Positions 6,541-7,330 of a stretch of 7,330 bases of DNA are shown one piece after another. Positions within the stretch are counted from its first letter, which is position 1. Every line of letters starts with the position of its first letter. The notes under the pieces are model-generated. The model made no database searches, had not been told where the DNA came from, and saw only the letters and a list, made by a program, of their open reading frames with translations. The translations under genes were made by a program, and so were the position numbers. This stretch comes from Deferribacteres bacterium (GTDB lineage Bacteria > Nitrospirota > Thermodesulfovibrionia > UBA6902), in contig JAADFS010000078.1 of NCBI GenBank assembly GCA_013152795.1, positions 1 through 7,330 of the forward strand. Direction: 5' to 3'.

Positions 6541-6551
6541 CAGTTCAACTG
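6541..6551. promoter_or_regulatory. palindrome CAGTTCAACTG, candidate antitoxin operator
   Basis: An 11-base perfect palindrome with a single central base, between the candidate -10 box and the ribosome binding site of the antitoxin gene, at the expected transcription start. AbrB-type antitoxins usually repress their own operon, so this is a natural candidate site. It is short enough to occur by chance. Confidence 0.35.
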
Positions 6552-6560
6552 GTTATATAT

Positions 6561-6589
6561 AGTTTAACATGCAGTTTGAGGTTAGTCAA
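6561..6589 (-). promoter_or_regulatory. candidate promoter of the toxin-antitoxin operon
   Basis: On the minus strand TTGACT (6589-6584) and TAAACT (6566-6561) are separated by 17 bases, followed by an AT-rich ATATATAA stretch. The -35 box overlaps the stop codon of the preceding small frame (GTTGACTAA). This would let the toxin-antitoxin pair be expressed independently of the genes to its right. Confidence 0.5.
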
Positions 6590-6731
6590 CGATGTGAATT
6601 ATCTCATACCTTCCCAGCCCAAACCCCGTTCCCTTGTCAACATACAAAACCTTTCCGGCCCTGGTTAAATCCAAAAACGGCCCTGCACCGGAGTCATTAT
6701 ACGACGGGTCAAAAGCTGTTACTGTGCGCAC
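6582..6731 (-). CDS. small hypothetical protein (49 aa)
   Basis: GTG-started frame with GGGGGAG 3 bases upstream, encoding 49 residues with a compact, protein-like composition (RTVTAFDPSYNDSG ... GKVLYVDKGTGFGLGRYEII). It overlaps the end of the previous small frame by 23 bases and is in the same frame as the large partial gene further right, so it could be a short overlapping gene or the displaced 3' end of a once longer gene. No family recognised. No signal peptide or membrane segment. Confidence 0.45.
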   Translation of the reverse strand: MRTVTAFDPSYNDSGAGPFLDLTRAGKVLYVDKGTGFGLGRYEIIHIVD

Positions 6732-6834
6732 GAACTCCCCCCTGTTTGAGCTTGTTAAACAGCTCTATCAGTTCCCTGCCATCAAGACCGTCTATGGGGA
6801 AAGTACCGGCAGGAATGTTTTGGAGGTCTATCAT
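6709..6834 (-). CDS. small overlapping frame (41 aa from ATG; open frame up to 66 codons)
   Basis: The frame is open from 6909 to the TGA at 6711-6709 and reads like real protein along its whole length (ENLVEEDFIDYPRAFQERII ... GLDGRELIELFNKL). The first ATG (6834) gives 41 residues, but protein-like sequence extends upstream of it. A perfect AGGAGG overlaps the stop codon region of the previous gene, yet the in-frame codon at proper distance is ATT (6876-6874), a very rare start. The frame is -1 relative to the previous gene, so it may be the continuation of that gene after a frameshift or an indel. No family recognised. Confidence 0.4.
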   Translation of the reverse strand: MIDLQNIPAGTFPIDGLDGRELIELFNKLKQGGVRAHSNSF

Positions 6835-6887
6835 TTTCCTGATTATCCTTTCCTGGAAAGCCCGGGGATAATCAATAAAATCCTCCT

Positions 6888-7330
6888 CTACAAGGTTTTC
6901 ACTGTTACTTCACCGCTCTGTGCTGTATCAATGCCATGCTCTTCAGGGTAAACCACAGCAGGTGCAGTACAGTCAGGTGCAGGGTCGTTACAGGGCAGGC
7001 CGGTGCTTGGGTATAGCTGTTCTGAAAACCCCAGCATTCGAGCAGTAACCATCCTCTTTATTTCGGGGTCATTCCTGTCCCAGTCGGGCACCATGGCAAC
7101 AATAACAAATGGTCTTTTGAGTTCTTCAAGTGTATAAGTACTTTTCAATCCAAGCAGCTTGGACACCACTCGGGACTGTGCACCGGTTAGAGCGATCTCG
7201 TATTTGAACTTGTTCTGCGACAAAATATAGTTTTTGGTGCTTTCCTCCACCCGCCTTCTTTTCTTCTCTTCTGACCAGTCCTTATGTTCCTGGTCAATCT
7301 TTTTGCGGGACGTAAGCCTTTTATCTTCCT
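6888..7330 (-). CDS. C-terminal part of a protein, possibly a RecT/ERF-like annealing protein; cut by right edge
   Basis: The frame is open from the window edge to a TAG at 6890-6888, giving 146 visible residues. A GTG at 7250 is in frame, but open charged sequence precedes it (KKIDQEHKDWSEEKKRR), so the true start is most likely outside the window. The first part is highly charged and helical. The stretch KYEIALTGAQSRVVSKLLGL followed by YTLEELKRPFVIV loosely recalls the 'T-x-A-x-x-R-x-(I/L)-x-x-L-(L/G)' segment of single-strand annealing proteins (RecT/ERF kinds). The tail is Pro/Cys-rich (PSTGLPCNDPAPDCTAPA) and probably disordered. The annealing-protein idea gains a little from the sbcDC genes nearby but is unproven. 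It may end at the TAG or continue by frameshift. Confidence 0.65.
   Translation of the reverse strand, partial: EDKRLTSRKKIDQEHKDWSEEKKRRRVEESTKNYILSQNKFKYEIALTGAQSRVVSKLLGLKSTYTLEELKRPFVIVAMVPDWDRNDPEIKRMVTARMLGFSEQLYPSTGLPCNDPAPDCTAPAVVYPEEHGIDTAQSGEVTVKTL

Noticed and set aside
6888..6900. Programmed -1 frameshift site at the end of the right-hand partial gene
   Set aside because: The sequence GTGAAAACC does not fit the X-XXY-YYZ slippery pattern, and I see no clear downstream pseudoknot. Kept only as one of several explanations for the overlapping frames.
1..7330. CRISPR array, tRNA, rRNA, insertion sequence ends or attachment sites
   Set aside because: No regularly spaced direct repeats, no cloverleaf or rRNA-like sequence, no transposase or integrase, and no terminal inverted repeats with target duplications were found by eye.

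Overview
All supported genes in this 7.3 kb window lie on the minus strand, so the window is transcribed from right to left. The sequence looks bacterial: strong AGGAGG-type ribosome binding sites sit at most starts, starts are ATG, GTG or TTG, genes are tightly spaced, and base composition is balanced with many AGG arginine codons. I cannot name the host from the sequence. No rRNA, tRNA, transposase, integrase or CRISPR array is visible.

Right end (6582-7330): the 3' part of a gene cut by the window edge, then two short overlapping reading frames. The partial product has a stretch that loosely recalls single-strand annealing proteins of the RecT/ERF kind; this is only a suggestion. The three frames may be three compact genes or one gene split by frameshifts. 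Next (5900-6589) is a complete VapBC-type toxin-antitoxin pair: an AbrB/MazE-fold antitoxin, then a PIN-domain toxin with all four acidic residues. The pair has its own promoter and a small palindrome. About 515 bases without a convincing gene follow (5385-5899), ending in an 11-bp perfect inverted repeat just ahead of the next operon.

The core (1062-5367) is a two-gene operon encoding the two subunits of an SbcD-SbcC (Mre11-Rad50) nuclease-ATPase complex. The nuclease gene ends 7 bp before the ATPase gene begins. Both proteins are unusual. The Mre11-like subunit has about 170 extra N-terminal residues, including a helical domain resembling the N-terminal domain of DUF1016/YhcG proteins, and the metal-binding His of motif I is replaced by Gln. 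The Rad50-like subunit has C-x8-C rather than C-x2-C at the middle of its coiled coil.

Left end (1-1061): a likely terminator, then a promoter with a palindrome over its expected start site. These lead to a 195-residue three-part protein of unknown function and one or two small, uncertain frames running off the left edge.

Taken together, this looks like an accessory DNA-processing region, perhaps from a prophage, plasmid or defence island. It combines end-processing (SbcCD-like), possible strand annealing and a toxin-antitoxin module. The grouping is an inference from adjacency and shared strand.
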